From Ridgeia piscesae (taxonomy: Eukaryota; Annelida; Polychaeta; Sabellida; Siboglinidae): a stretch of DNA of 64,000 nt. The notes under the pieces were generated by a model that saw only the letters and a program-made list of their open reading frames with translations, was not told the origin of the DNA and ran no database searches. Positions within the stretch are counted from its first letter, which is position 1, and each line of letters starts with the position of its first letter. The position numbers and the translations under genes are program-made. Positions 26,901 through 40,200 of the stretch are shown here, one piece after another. The stretch lies in NCBI GenBank assembly GCA_025642075.2, contig JAODUO010001691.1, forward strand, positions 79,501 to 143,500. The letters run 5' to 3'.

Positions 26901-29900
26901 AACAGAATGAAATGCGATGTAACATTACATCAATCTATTTTACTTTGTCACACATGTTTATGCTCACGTCATAATAGAGGGATGACAACTTGGGTTCCAA
27001 GTAAACCGACTTGGGTTGCTTGAACTTGGAGAAAAGAGTCAGATGAACCACAAGTGTCCTGAAACACAGAAACGCAACAACTAGGTCAGGTCAGAGGTTA
27101 CGACAGGGTGAAAGGTCAAATACGAAAACATGGCTGACAGGTATGGTTAGGAGCTCTGCTTGGTAGAGTTATTCTGTGATATGTCATTCAGGTATGTTAT
27201 TATATTCCTTTCAAGGTATGGATAAAAGGTGAAAACGGGATCGCCCCATCGGATGATGTCTTTCTTTTTCTTCAGCAACTTTAACAAACTTTAAAGTGTC
27301 AACATAGCAGAATTTACTTATCAAACACCACAGTATTTAACACACCACATGCTACTCATCTGTTGTGTACATACAGAGGAATAGCCACCCAATTGACCAA
27401 GCCTCCAAAACAACCCTGTGACCACAACTCACTTATTTGATGCCCGTCTCCATTCTGTGCCTACTGCACTCTCGTCTGATTGGTCAGTTGGTTCCACGAC
27501 ATCATCATCATCTTGAGTGTCATTGACATCGACGTTAGTCGTGTCACCTTGACAGCGACGCACGTCCTGCATCTGGGCCACGTTGATGTCCGTCGGTCGA
27601 TGCTCATTGCTGCAAAAGTGTGGGGGGAATGGTGGAAAAGGGTGACCAGAAGGGTTGGAAAAAGTGAATTCAGGTGAAATGACAGCTGATTGAAGTCTCC
27701 AGTCAGCTGTCATTTAGAGGTCAAGGTAGGATTATTTTAAAATATTGTTTTCATTTAGTATTTTCTGACATATTGGCAACTAGCATCTTATTTCTCAACC
27801 ATTCTCCTTAATTTGAATGCTTTTTCATATTTACATTTATGTGTGGGTAAAATCTATGTATTTTTGTTACATGTAGTTAAAGTTATGTATTTTTGCTACC
27901 AATCGATATATACTGACTGTCAATGAGTCACCTGAATGCATATCCTATAAAATTGTTGTTCACTGGGCAAAAACCTGTGCAAAGTCATTAGCAAACTAAC
28001 TTAAATAAAAAATGTATTAAGTGTTAAGAGGCATATAAATATAAAGTCGTTGTGATAGCTATTATGCAATCCATATGGAAAATTCATGTCTTTACAAACA
28101 CCTTGAAAATGCAAATGAGGTTCACGACCCTTGACTGCAGTTAGATTATACGTGAAAATAAGACTTACTCGATAAACCGGAAGAGAAGCGGAGAAATGAT
28201 GCGGGTCTTTGTCTCACAGATGCCCGGGAAAAGAAGCATCGTCTGCCACAACAACTGTCGCACGTTCGCATAGTCAGGGTTCTCCGTCTGATTCACCAGC
28301 GCCACCTGGTAGTGACCAAACAACTCGGACAGGTCGAAGGTCATTTTATCATCAGACTTGTCTTCTACTTGACTCGTGTTGGTCACACTCTGTCGCCTGC
28401 CGTGTTGTTTTGGCTGCGTGAGTGATCTCTCTGTGAGAAACCATCGGGATTATGGGCAGACACGAATGATAGGAACCACAGATAGATTTCGTAGAAACTC
28501 CATACAATATCAGATGTTTTTGAGACATCATTCCGTGACAAACTTGTGGGGAATTTTTCTTCTTCTTCAACCAGATAACACAGACGAAAAACAGTTTTCT
28601 AGAGTAATGAAAAATAACGTTTGCTATAATGTAAACTTTTTCTGTAAATATCCCCTACCGTATTGTAACAATAAAATAAAATATGCATATTATGAAAACT
28701 TCTTTATGGTGTGAACCATACTCCTGATAAAAACTTAATCAACAAGGAATTCAAATACTGTTTGAGATCTGTACTGTTACACACCAGACACTTTCATCTA
28801 AATCTAAACAGCCAGTGTAATTACATTCATTGTTTACTTCTATAAGAAATCCTTTCCAGCTTCAATCGTCTAGTTCTGACTGACGTTTTGTTTACACAGT
28901 AAAAACTAACAATAGAAATCAGCTGAAACTTCTACCCAGCTCTGCAATTATTAAAAAACTTACCTTTACAACCTTGCTTGTTTTACCCCCCCCCCCATAG
29001 CCCGCTGGGATATCATCCATCTGTTGACAACTGGAATATTGCTTATCGATTTTGAGATTGGGCAGTACGTTTGTCTCGACAACCACATAACAGAAATCAT
29101 ACAATCGGACCTCACCAGACAAATCAGCCGCCATATCGAGGTGTTTCCCAAAGACATCCCAGAATTCTTCCCGGGTCATGTGATCGGCATGTGACTTGAT
29201 GAGCTCCATCACAGGCTGCCACAACATCTTGAAGTTGACGCGGACATTCCGAGAAGGTATCGCAGTGCCACCTACAGGCAACACAAACAAGTAAACGGGG
29301 TCAACGAACTGTGCACACAAGCTACAAATGATGCTACGGTATGCTATGATTTCACTAATAATGCTATAATTAATAATGCTATAATTAATTAAGTAAGTCT
29401 TCTAGACGAAGTTGGATCACATTTTACTTAACTTCTCCTTGTTAATGCCATTGACCATGTGTACAGTAGAACCCCTCATTTACGACCGCCCCCCCAAAGC
29501 GGAGTGGAGCGGTCTTAAAAGAGGGGTGGTCTCTCATGAGGGGTTTGGTTACTTTGATGTTTTGGATTAATTCATACATTTACGCATATCATAATAAGTA
29601 ATGTCCACATAGCATGTATGCCTGCGATAAAATGCTAAGTAGTGAAATACACACAAAAAAGTTTAAAAAAAGTAGACAACACATTAAGAACAACAAAATT
29701 ATCTATTCTGTTTATTTTATGTGTGACATGTTTCAGTATAAGTTTAATTTGGAATTGTTTTTTATAAATAATATTATCTGATAAAAAGTATCCTCATTTA
29801 ATTTATTTCAAATTCAGTCTGAGGGGCTAAGTGCTGCCACCTCACGGCGTCTGGTTAATTGCACCGTGGTCGCCATTTTATTGTTCTTTCCAGCCGAGAA

Positions 29901-32900
29901 ACTTCCCCTCTAATAACTCATATTACATTGTATTGCTAGGTCATCAAATGAAATCATTAAAATTCCTGTGAAGAATAAAATTCACAAATCAAAATCGTGC
30001 TAAACTAAAGTCGACATCGCCGGCAGCGGTTACGCGTAGGCCGTAGATTACCGTGGCATTACGTCGATATTTTATCGCGGTGTCGCTAAATCTGGATTCC
30101 GGTTTTATCCTAAACTAACCTAAAACTTAGCCTAAGTTTCTAAACTTTAATCATACACAATATGTATATTACAGTAATCACAGAGCTATGCGTAGCCATC
30201 GACGATGTCCATGTCCGCCATGATGTCTTGCCGGTGAGTTCTTACGCGAGTCTGTTTAGTGAATTTTATTTGTTTCAATAATGTAAGTGATTAAATTTTA
30301 TACCATAGTGTATGTTTATAAATATATAAGATATGTGAGGAAAGTCTAGCAGCTGTTAGTTGTCATTTTCAAAGTTCGGTCAGAAAGTAAAAGATCGCCA
30401 AAATGAATGGTCATTATCATGCGATTTTTTGTTTTTGTGGCATTATGCACGTCTGTGCCCCGTTAGTCACGCGTTTAATAAGAGTTCGTTGCGAAATTTA
30501 GGTTAAAAAATGTGCTGGCCACCTATCGGGTGGTCGTTCGTCAGGGGTAAAAGTCAAATTGCTGTAGTCGCTGGTCGCGTTTGCCGGGTGGTCGTTGATG
30601 AAGGTTCATTTATACAGCGTAGACAGTCCGTAAGTGAAAAAACAGTCATAAAAAGTGGGTGGTCGTTAAACAGGGTGGTCGTTCATGAGGAGTTCCACAG
30701 TACCAAACTTTCAAGTGAAGGATACAAAAATGTTACATATCTGTCCCATGGAAAAATGCATGGCTAAACTCACACATCACACCAAAATTTTAATAAGGTC
30801 TGATGCCACATTGTCTTGACTGTGCCTTCTTCTTCCTATCACAGTATGACCCAAGAGACAGACGTACCTGACTGTATGACCCAAGAGACAGACGTACCTG
30901 AATGTATGACCCAAGAGAAAGACGTACCTGACTGTATGACCCAAGAGACAGACGTACCTGACTGTATGACCCAAGAGACAGACGTACCTGACTGTATGAC
31001 CCAAGAGACAGACTTACCTGACTGTATGACCCAAGAGAAAGACGTACACGAATGTATGACCCAAGAGACAGACATACCTGAATGTATGACCCAAGAGAAA
31101 GACGTACCTGACTGTATGACCCAACAGACAGACGTACTTGGCTATATGACCCAAGAGACAGACGTACCTGACTGTATGACCCAAGAGACAGATGTACCTG
31201 ACTGTATGGCCCAAGAGACAGACGTACCTGACTGTATGGCCCAAGAGACAGACGTACCTGACTGTATGGCCCAAGAGACAGACGTACCTGACTGTATGGC
31301 CCAAGAGACAGACGTACCTGACTGTATGACCCAAGAGACAGACTTACCTGACTGTATGACCCAAGAGACAGACGTACCTGACTGTATGACCCAAGAGACA
31401 GATGTACCTGACTGTATGGCCCAAGAGACAGATGTACCTGACTGTATGGCCCAAGAGACAGACGTACCTGACTGTATGGCCCAAGAGACAGACGTACCTG
31501 ACTGTATGGCCCAAGAGACAGATGTACCTGACTGTATGGCCCAAGAGACAGATGTACCTGGCTGTATGGCCCAAGAGACAGATGTACCTGGCTGTATGGC
31601 CCAAGAGACAGACGTACCTGACTGTATGGCCCAAGAGACAGACGTACCTGGCTGTATGGCCCAAGAGACAGACGTACCTGGCTGTATGGCCCAAGAGACA
31701 GATGTACCTGACTGTATGGCCCAAGAGACAGATGTACCTGGCTGTATGGCCCAAGAGACAGACGTACCTGACTGTATGACCCAAGAGACAGACGTACCTG
31801 ACTGTATGGCCCAAGAGACAGACGTACCTGACTGTATGGCCCAAGAGACAGATGTACCTGACTGTATGGCCCAAGAGACAGACGTACCTGACTGTATGGC
31901 CCAAGAGACAGACGTACCTGACTGTATGGCCCAAGAGACAGACGTATGCTGTATGACCTAAGAGACAGACGTACCTGACTGTATGACCCAAGAGACAGAC
32001 GTACCTGACTGTATGGCCCAAGAGACAGACGTACCTGACTGTATGGCCCAAGAGACAGACGTACCTGACTGTATGGCCCAAGAGACAGACGTACCTGACT
32101 GTATGACCCAAGAGACAGACGTACCTGACTGTATGACCCAAGAGACAGACGTACCTGACTGTATGACCCAAGAGACAGACGTACCTGGCTGTATGACCCA
32201 AGAGACAGACGTACCTGACTGTATGGCCCAAGAGACAGACGTACCTGACTGTATGACCCAAGAGACAGACGTACCTGACTGTATGACCCAAGAGACAGAC
32301 GTACCTGACTGTATGACCCAAGAGACAGACGTACCTGACTGTATGACCCAAGAGACAGACGTACCTGACTGTATGACCCAAGAGACAGACGTACCTGACT
32401 GTATGACCCAAGAGACAGACGTACCTGACTGTATGACCCAAGAGACAGACGTACCTGACTGTATGGCCCAAGAGACAGACGTACCTGGCTGTATGGCCCA
32501 AGAGACAGACGTACCTGACTGTATGACCCAAGAGACAGACGTACCTGACTGTATGGCCCAAGAGACAGACGTACCTGACTGTATGGCCCAAGAGACAGAC
32601 GTACCTGACTGTATGGCCCAAGAGACAGACGTACCTGGCTGTATGGCCCAAGAGACAGACGTACCTGACTGTATGACCCAAGAGACAGACGTACCTGGCT
32701 GTATGGCCCAAGAGACAGACGTACCTGACTGTATGACCCAAGAGACAGACGTACCTGACTGTATGGCCCAAGAGACAGACGTACCTGACTGTATGGCCCA
32801 AGAGACAGACGTACCTGACTGTATGACCCAAGAGACAGACGTACCTGGCTGTATGGCCCAAGAGACAGACGTACCTGGCTGTATGGCCCAAGAGACAGAC

Positions 32901-35394
32901 GTACCTGACTGTATGACCCAAGAGACAGACGTACCTGACTGTATGACCCAAGAGACAGACGTACCTGGCTGTATGGCCCAAGAGACAGACGTACCTGACT
33001 GTATGACCCAAGAGACAGACGTACCTGACTGTATGGCCCAAGAGACAGACGTACCTGGCTGTATGGCCCAAGAGACAGACGTACCTGCTGTATGACCCAA
33101 GAGACAGACGTACCTGACTGTATGACCCAAGAGACAGACGTACCTGACTGTATGGCCCAAGAGACAGACGTACCTGACTGTATGACCCAAGAGACAGACG
33201 TACCTGACTGTATGGCCCAAGAGACAGACGTACCTGGCTGTATGACCCAAGAGACAGACGTACCTGGCTGTATGACCCAAGAGACAGACGTACCTGGCTG
33301 TATGACCCAAGAGACAGACGTACCTGACTGTATGACCCAAGAGACAGACGTACCTGACTGTATGGCCCAAGAGACAGACGTACCTGGCTGTATGGCCCAA
33401 GAGACAGACGTACCTGGCTGTATGACCCAAGAGACAGACGTACCTGGCTGTATGACCCAAGAGACAGACGTACCTGACTGTATGACCCAAGAGACAGACG
33501 TACCTGACTGTATGACCCAAGAGACAGACGTACCTGACTGTATGACCCAAGAGACAGACGTACCTGACTGTATGACCCAAGAGACAGACATACCTGACTG
33601 TATGACCCAAGAGACAGACATACCTGACTGTATGACCCAAGAGACAGACGTACCTGGCTGTATGCCCCAAGGGGCAGCTGGTTGACCACAACGTCTGCGT
33701 CCAGCTTGCGTATATGCAAGAGTTTGTCCCTTGACGTCTGGACACTGAGGGGCACTTGCTCTGCCTCCAGACAGATCCGAAACACACCCGGCTGGGAGAC
33801 ACCCTGGTGGGGAAAGCAATTGGGGGTCAATAGGTCACATTATTTAAAAAACCGTGACTAAAGTAGTTGTATCAAAATTCAAGGTGACTGCCAAGTACCA
33901 AATCAAGATTTTTCCACTCATCTGGTTTGATTAAGTTACTTTAATAATTCACTAGTATCTAACCACCCACTTAACCAAAATTACCTATAAGTTAACACAT
34001 CAATCTAACCTCTTCAAATACTGACAATTATTTCTGAAAAGTAATGTATGACAATAAAATACTTCCATCAACACGTTTGATTACTTCAATCGATTGTTAA
34101 TTTTTTTTGGCAAAATGTCCGTTTGTTTGGTTACTTCGATCAATTATTAATTAAATATTCTGCGTGTGGAGAAAGAAGTGGTTTACCTGCATCTCGTCCA
34201 GACAGGGCATAGGTAAACTGAACTGACAGAAGATCTCCAGCGTCAGCTGCCGGACCTAGAACATGTCAAATGTCTTTTGTTTACTTAATGTTCTCAGACA
34301 TCCTACAAATTTGCAACAAATTAAATTTTTCCGTGCTGCTTTTTACAAACAATTTTATTATTGTTTAACAATTTTTTTCTTTCACAACTAACACGTTTAC
34401 TTACACATCAACGTTTCGACCAACATCGGTGGCATTCATCATAAACAGTATCTCTACTGCTCGCCAGATGGCGTAGTAAGCAGACTGTCCCAAACAGTGA
34501 CTGAGTCTTTAGCCCCCCTGTGTCTCTCTTCATAACTGGTAGTCTTTTTAATCCAGATGGCTTCTTTTACCCACCGCACACACGTGTCTGTCTCTCGATC
34601 CACCACTTTCGCTCCCTCCGAGTATATCATGCAGTTATGTCTGTCCATTTTTTATTATTATTCTTTTTAGCTTCCAGTATATTATACTACTATTTATTGG
34701 AATTATTCTTTGTTTTATTATCAATATATTCAGATTAATTTATTGCTATATATAGACTCACTTTCTATTTTAAATGTTTGATCATTTACTGCTGCTATAG
34801 TGTGCCTCTAAATGGCTAGAATGGCGTTATTTATTAACTATAGCTAATAAAACATGCAGAGGAGTGACCAATATATGTAAACTGAATGTTAAAAGGATGT
34901 TTTGTTTCATTTAGACTGCTGATAATTTCATTATTTATGTCTAGGCGTCTAAATATACAATGACGATTTGTAATGGTTAAACATTTTAGCTACATTTTGA
35001 TTTTCGATGCTATGCTAAAGAGCAACACTGCAACTGGCCAATGACATCATTGTCAAATTGTTTGTTGTTGCAGATCTAATAAACATAACCTATAATACCA
35101 ACCAAACTGAAACTACAGAACTGCCCTCTGCAACAACAAGCTCCCAGCTATCCCCAACAATACCTGTGAGTATGGTGACGACAGGTTTTCCTGCATTGGT
35201 TGAAACAGCTGTCTGAAAGTGTCTTCAGAGAGGAGATCATTCCTCGTGTCACCATCAGCGTTGCTGAAGTACAGGTGGGCAACCCTCAGACATGGCACAC
35301 TAGACGGCCACCGACTGCAACAGGTAATCCCAGGTATGATTATTACAGGTAATCTCAGATATATATATATATATATTACAGGTAATCCCAAATA

Positions 35395-35434
<40 letters not shown>

Positions 35435-35513
35435 CAGGTAATCCCAGGTATGTATATTACAGGTTAATATATATTTATATATATTACAGGTAATCAGGTA
35501 TGTTTATTACAGG

Positions 35514-35549
<36 letters not shown>

Positions 35550-37172
35550 CATTACAGGTAATCCCAGGTATGTTTATTACAGGTATTCCTGGTATGTATA
35601 TTACATATAATCCCAGGTATGCATGTTACAGGTTTTCCTGGTATATATATATATTACAGGTAATCCCATACGTTTATTACATGTAATTCCAGGCATGTCT
35701 TTTACGGGTAATCCAAGGTACATGTTTGTTACAGGTAATATCAGGTATATCTATTACAGGTATTCCCAGGTATGTTTATTACAAGTAATCCCAGGTATGT
35801 TTACCACAGGTAATCCCAGGAATGTCTATCATATGTCTACCGGTATTCCAGGTAGGTATCATATATTGGCTGCTACTGATACACCTGTATGCTACACATT
35901 TGTTCCTCACTTCATACCACAGATGGCTTAATCACACTTAGTGATGGAAAGAAATACAGACACTTGCTATTGCTGTAAGTGTAGTAATCAATTACATTGC
36001 TAAAGTAATCTTTATCATGACTACAATAACAATGGCATTGCAAAAATACACCTCTTTTTCAGCAGTGCCTGACATCGATCTATGTCTACTTCTATGACAA
36101 AACATATCATATCAGATCATTTATTGTAATTACTTCCAGTCCACCACTGAACCCGTGAAAACATCAGAATGTGCCACCAGCATCTGTGACCTCTGACCCC
36201 TCTGACCACACACATCTGGATAAATCATTTCTAGGCAATTTATATACTGCCATTGGCCACCATCCAGCTTGTATGTTATGGGATGTCAGTGGCACCGAGT
36301 TAGTTTACTACAGGAGCTGACCGTTTGATTGCACCAGGAATGTTGGCCAATACGCCAACAAGACAAGTTTGGTGTCTCTGCCTGCTTGGAAATAATAAAA
36401 CTATGTCACTAGGTGGCGCCACCATTTTGTCTCTATCAAAGAAGTGTTTCGCTAAGAATTTTCCATGTGTACTGTACACTTAATAGAACAAATACAGTAT
36501 ATTTGTTTGCATCTGTCCAAGCAGTCAGTGCGCAGTAACTACCAGGAATCTGTACAATTTAGTAATACATTAACGTAATCACAACGACATCCCGAAAGAA
36601 ATCAAATGTCTCACCGTACGAGTGAAATGATGAAGGTGAGGGAGACAGTCTTGTAGAAGGTGACTGACTCATGTAGTTGGTGCAGTGTAGAGAGACATTC
36701 AAACAACACACACAGACTCGACTCTGAAACAACAGGAAGTCAGTCGTCTTGGTCGTAACTAAAACAGCTGCCAAGAAAAATGCAAGGCTACCCCTTTTGT
36801 TCGTTCTATGGCTGCCACATGTCAAAATCCTCGAAGCATCAACCATCTAACTTGTTCTTTCTTTAGTCACCAATATTTTTATTTCTACATGACCCTAAAC
36901 AAAAAGGAATTCAGAAGTAAAAATATATTAATAATAAGGGAATATTTTAACCAATATTGCATTGCTAACATTACTTCAAGAGGCATCATCTGCTGACGTA
37001 AGTGAAATGTAGTATTGCTGATATTATGTCATAAAATTTGATGATTTAATCAATTGATCAGGGTATGGTATTATTAATGCCATTTCAAAATCACATATAC
37101 ATCCAGATGTTGTCATTGCCATAAGATATATGTATATATGTATACATATATATATGTGTATGTGTATGTATG

Positions 37173-37206
<34 letters not shown>

Positions 37207-40200
37207 TGTATGTATGTATGTATGTATGTATGTATATATATATATATATACATACATATAATGAAAATAAGTTTGTAGAGATTAACCAAAAGAAGCCTCA
37301 AAATATACACAAGTATTAGTATCTTATTTGTTAATCTAACAAATTAATAATTGTTATTAAAATACATAACATAGGAATGCATCTTTGACCATGTCTCAGT
37401 GGTCACATGACAACATGTGGACATTCCAACGGTCACTCACTGATGACGGAGGGTGGACAACACAACTGGTCATCTCCTAACTTCATCTGCAGCTGTGTGA
37501 AGACCTTGGTCAAACTGTCCAGTGCCAGGACAGTGTCCAGTGGCTGGAGGTGGGGCAGACAATGTAGGAGGGCCCACAGTGTGTCCAAGTCTGACAACTG
37601 ACCACTCAGTCGGTCCAGTTCACTGACCACCCAAGTAGGGAATGATCTGGACGAGTGCCTGGTTGATGCTGGTCCTCTGAAATGGTTCAGAACAGTTTAC
37701 TACATGGATGATGGATGTGACACCCCTAACAAAACACCATGAAAGAATGATGTGTCACCCCTAACAAAAACCATGAAAGAATGATGTGTCACCCCTGACA
37801 GGACATGAAAGAATTATGTGGTAGCCCTGCAGAACATGAAAGAATGATGTGGCACCACTGACAGAACATGAAAGAATGATGTGTCATCCCTGACAGAACA
37901 TGAAAGAATGATGTGGCACCCCTAACAAAACACCATGAAAGAATGGTGTGTCACCCCTGACAGAACATGAAAGAATGATGTGGCACCCCTGACAGAACAT
38001 GAAAGAATGACGAGGCCACCCTGACAGAACATGAAAGAATGATGTGACACCCCTGATAGAACATGAAAGAATGATGTGACATCCCTGACAGAACAAAAAA
38101 GAATGATCAGGCACCGCTGACAGAACATGAAAGAATGATGTGGCAGTCCTGAAAGAACATGAAAGAATGATGTGGCAACCCTGGCAGAACATGAAAGAAT
38201 GATGTGGCACCCCTGACAGAACATGAAAGAATGATGAGGCACCCCTGACAGAACATGAAAGAATGATGTGGCAGCCCTGACAGAACATAAAAGAATGATG
38301 AGGCACCCCTGACAGAACATAAAAGAATGATGAGGCACCCCTGACAGAACATGAAAGAATGATGTGGCAGCCCTGACAGAACATGAAAGAATGATGTGGC
38401 ACCCCTGATAGAACATGAAAGAATGGTGTGGCAACCCTGGCAGAACATGAAAGAATGATGTGGCAACCCTGGCAGAACATGAAAGAATGATGTGGCAACC
38501 CTGGCAGAACATGAAAGAATGATGTGGCACCCCTGACAGAACATGAAAGAATGATGTGGCAACCCTGGCAGAACATGAAAGAATGATGTGGCACCCCTGA
38601 CAGAACATGAAAGAATGATGAGGCACCCCTGACAGAACATGAAAGAATGATGTGGCAGTCCTGAAAGAACATGAAAGAATGATGTGGCAACCCTGGCAGA
38701 ACATAAAAGAATGATGTGGCAACCCTGGCAGAACATGAAAGAATGATGTGGCACCCCTGACAGAACATGAAAGAATGGTGAGGCACCCCTGACAGAACAT
38801 GAAAGAATGATGTGGCAGCCCTGACAGAACATGAAAGAATGATGTGGCACCCCTGATAGAACATAAAAGAATGATGAGGCACCGCTGACAGAACATGAAA
38901 GAATGATGTGGCAGTCCTGAAAGAACATGAAAGAATGATGTGGCAACCCTGGCAGAACATGAAAGAATGATGTGGCAACCCTGGCAGAACATGAAAGAAT
39001 GATGTGGCACCCCTGACAGAACATGAAAGAATGATGTGGCAGCCCTGACAGAACATGAAAGAATGATGTGGCAACCCTGGCAGAACATGAAAGAATGATG
39101 TGGCAACCCTGGCAGAACATGAAAGAATGATGTGGCACCCCTGACAGAACATGAAAGAATGATGAGGCACCCCTGACAGAACATGAAAGAATGATGTGGC
39201 ACCCCTGACAGAACATGAAAGAATGATTTGGCACCCCTGACAGAACATGAAAGAATGATGTGGCACCACTGACAAACATGAAAGAATGATGTGGCACCCC
39301 TGACAGAACATGAAAGAATTATATGGCACCCCTGACAGAACAAGAAAGAATCATGTGGCACCCCGTGAAAACATGAAAGAATCACGTGGCACCCATGACA
39401 GAACAAGAAAGAATCATGTGGCACCCCTGACAGAAGAAAGAACTTACGTGACACCCTTGGCAAAACATTTTGGGTCAACTAATTTGACGTATGTTACACT
39501 ATTTTGGTTTATTAAAACAATTACTGACAAACAGAACAACCATTTTAACGTTGACAAATTAAACTGACACATTTGCAAGGTTGATCGTTTCAATGTTACA
39601 CCAACAGGACATAGTTCATAGTTGTCATCCTAAACACAATCTATTTGTGTCATCACTGTCATGCCAAATAATATTGCAAACTAATAATAAAAATAAATGA
39701 AATATATACAACAGAGTTTAACTACATTCATGAAAAACATCAAATGTAGTAAGCAGCAACAAAATCACTCATTTGAGGGCTGTACAATGCAGCATACCTG
39801 TTTATGACAGGGGTGAAGTCAAGGGGGTATCCAGCAGGGGTCTGACTGTCACCCTCTGTCGGCACCTTGTGCTGTAGCAGGGCCAGCAACAAATACAAGA
39901 CGTCCTCCGTGGGGCTGTCACCTCCAGTGGTGACACAGTCAATCTTCATGACACAGTCGTGACAGTAGCGCAGGGTCGCAGGCAGCAGGTCCTGGTGATG
40001 AAAACAGGAAATAAAAACCAAGATTTGGAAAACAATGATATCCAGCATCAAGCAACACATAATGTTGACACTGGATGTCCTTTACATTCATCATGGCTTG
40101 GCATTTCGTATACGAATGACAAAGGTGGCAGCTAAAGAAAAAAGGGTGTCGAGCATAATTTATGTAGAGACCCATCCACCCGTCATTTGGATGGGTAAAA

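Noticed and set aside
30842..33653. CRISPR-like array
   Set aside because: Repeats are directly contiguous with no unique spacers, and the DNA is clearly eukaryotic.
30790..33819. 1,009- and 828-residue open frames with [10 protein letters not shown] / RYVCLLGHT / [10 protein letters not shown] repeats
   Set aside because: They are read-through of the stop-free 30-bp array in all three minus frames; only the first 50 codons of one frame (w19) show UTP20 homology. Expression as an extended isoform is raised as a finding, not annotated.
37433..37676. Alternative frame [16 protein letters not shown] at the start of w15
   Set aside because: It resembles a helix but soon meets TGA; the other frame keeps phase with w14 and aligns with the family through [13 protein letters not shown].
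37884..39478. ~500-residue ORFs with [19 protein letters not shown] repeats
   Set aside because: Same explanation: a 32-bp unit without stops, open in all three minus frames.
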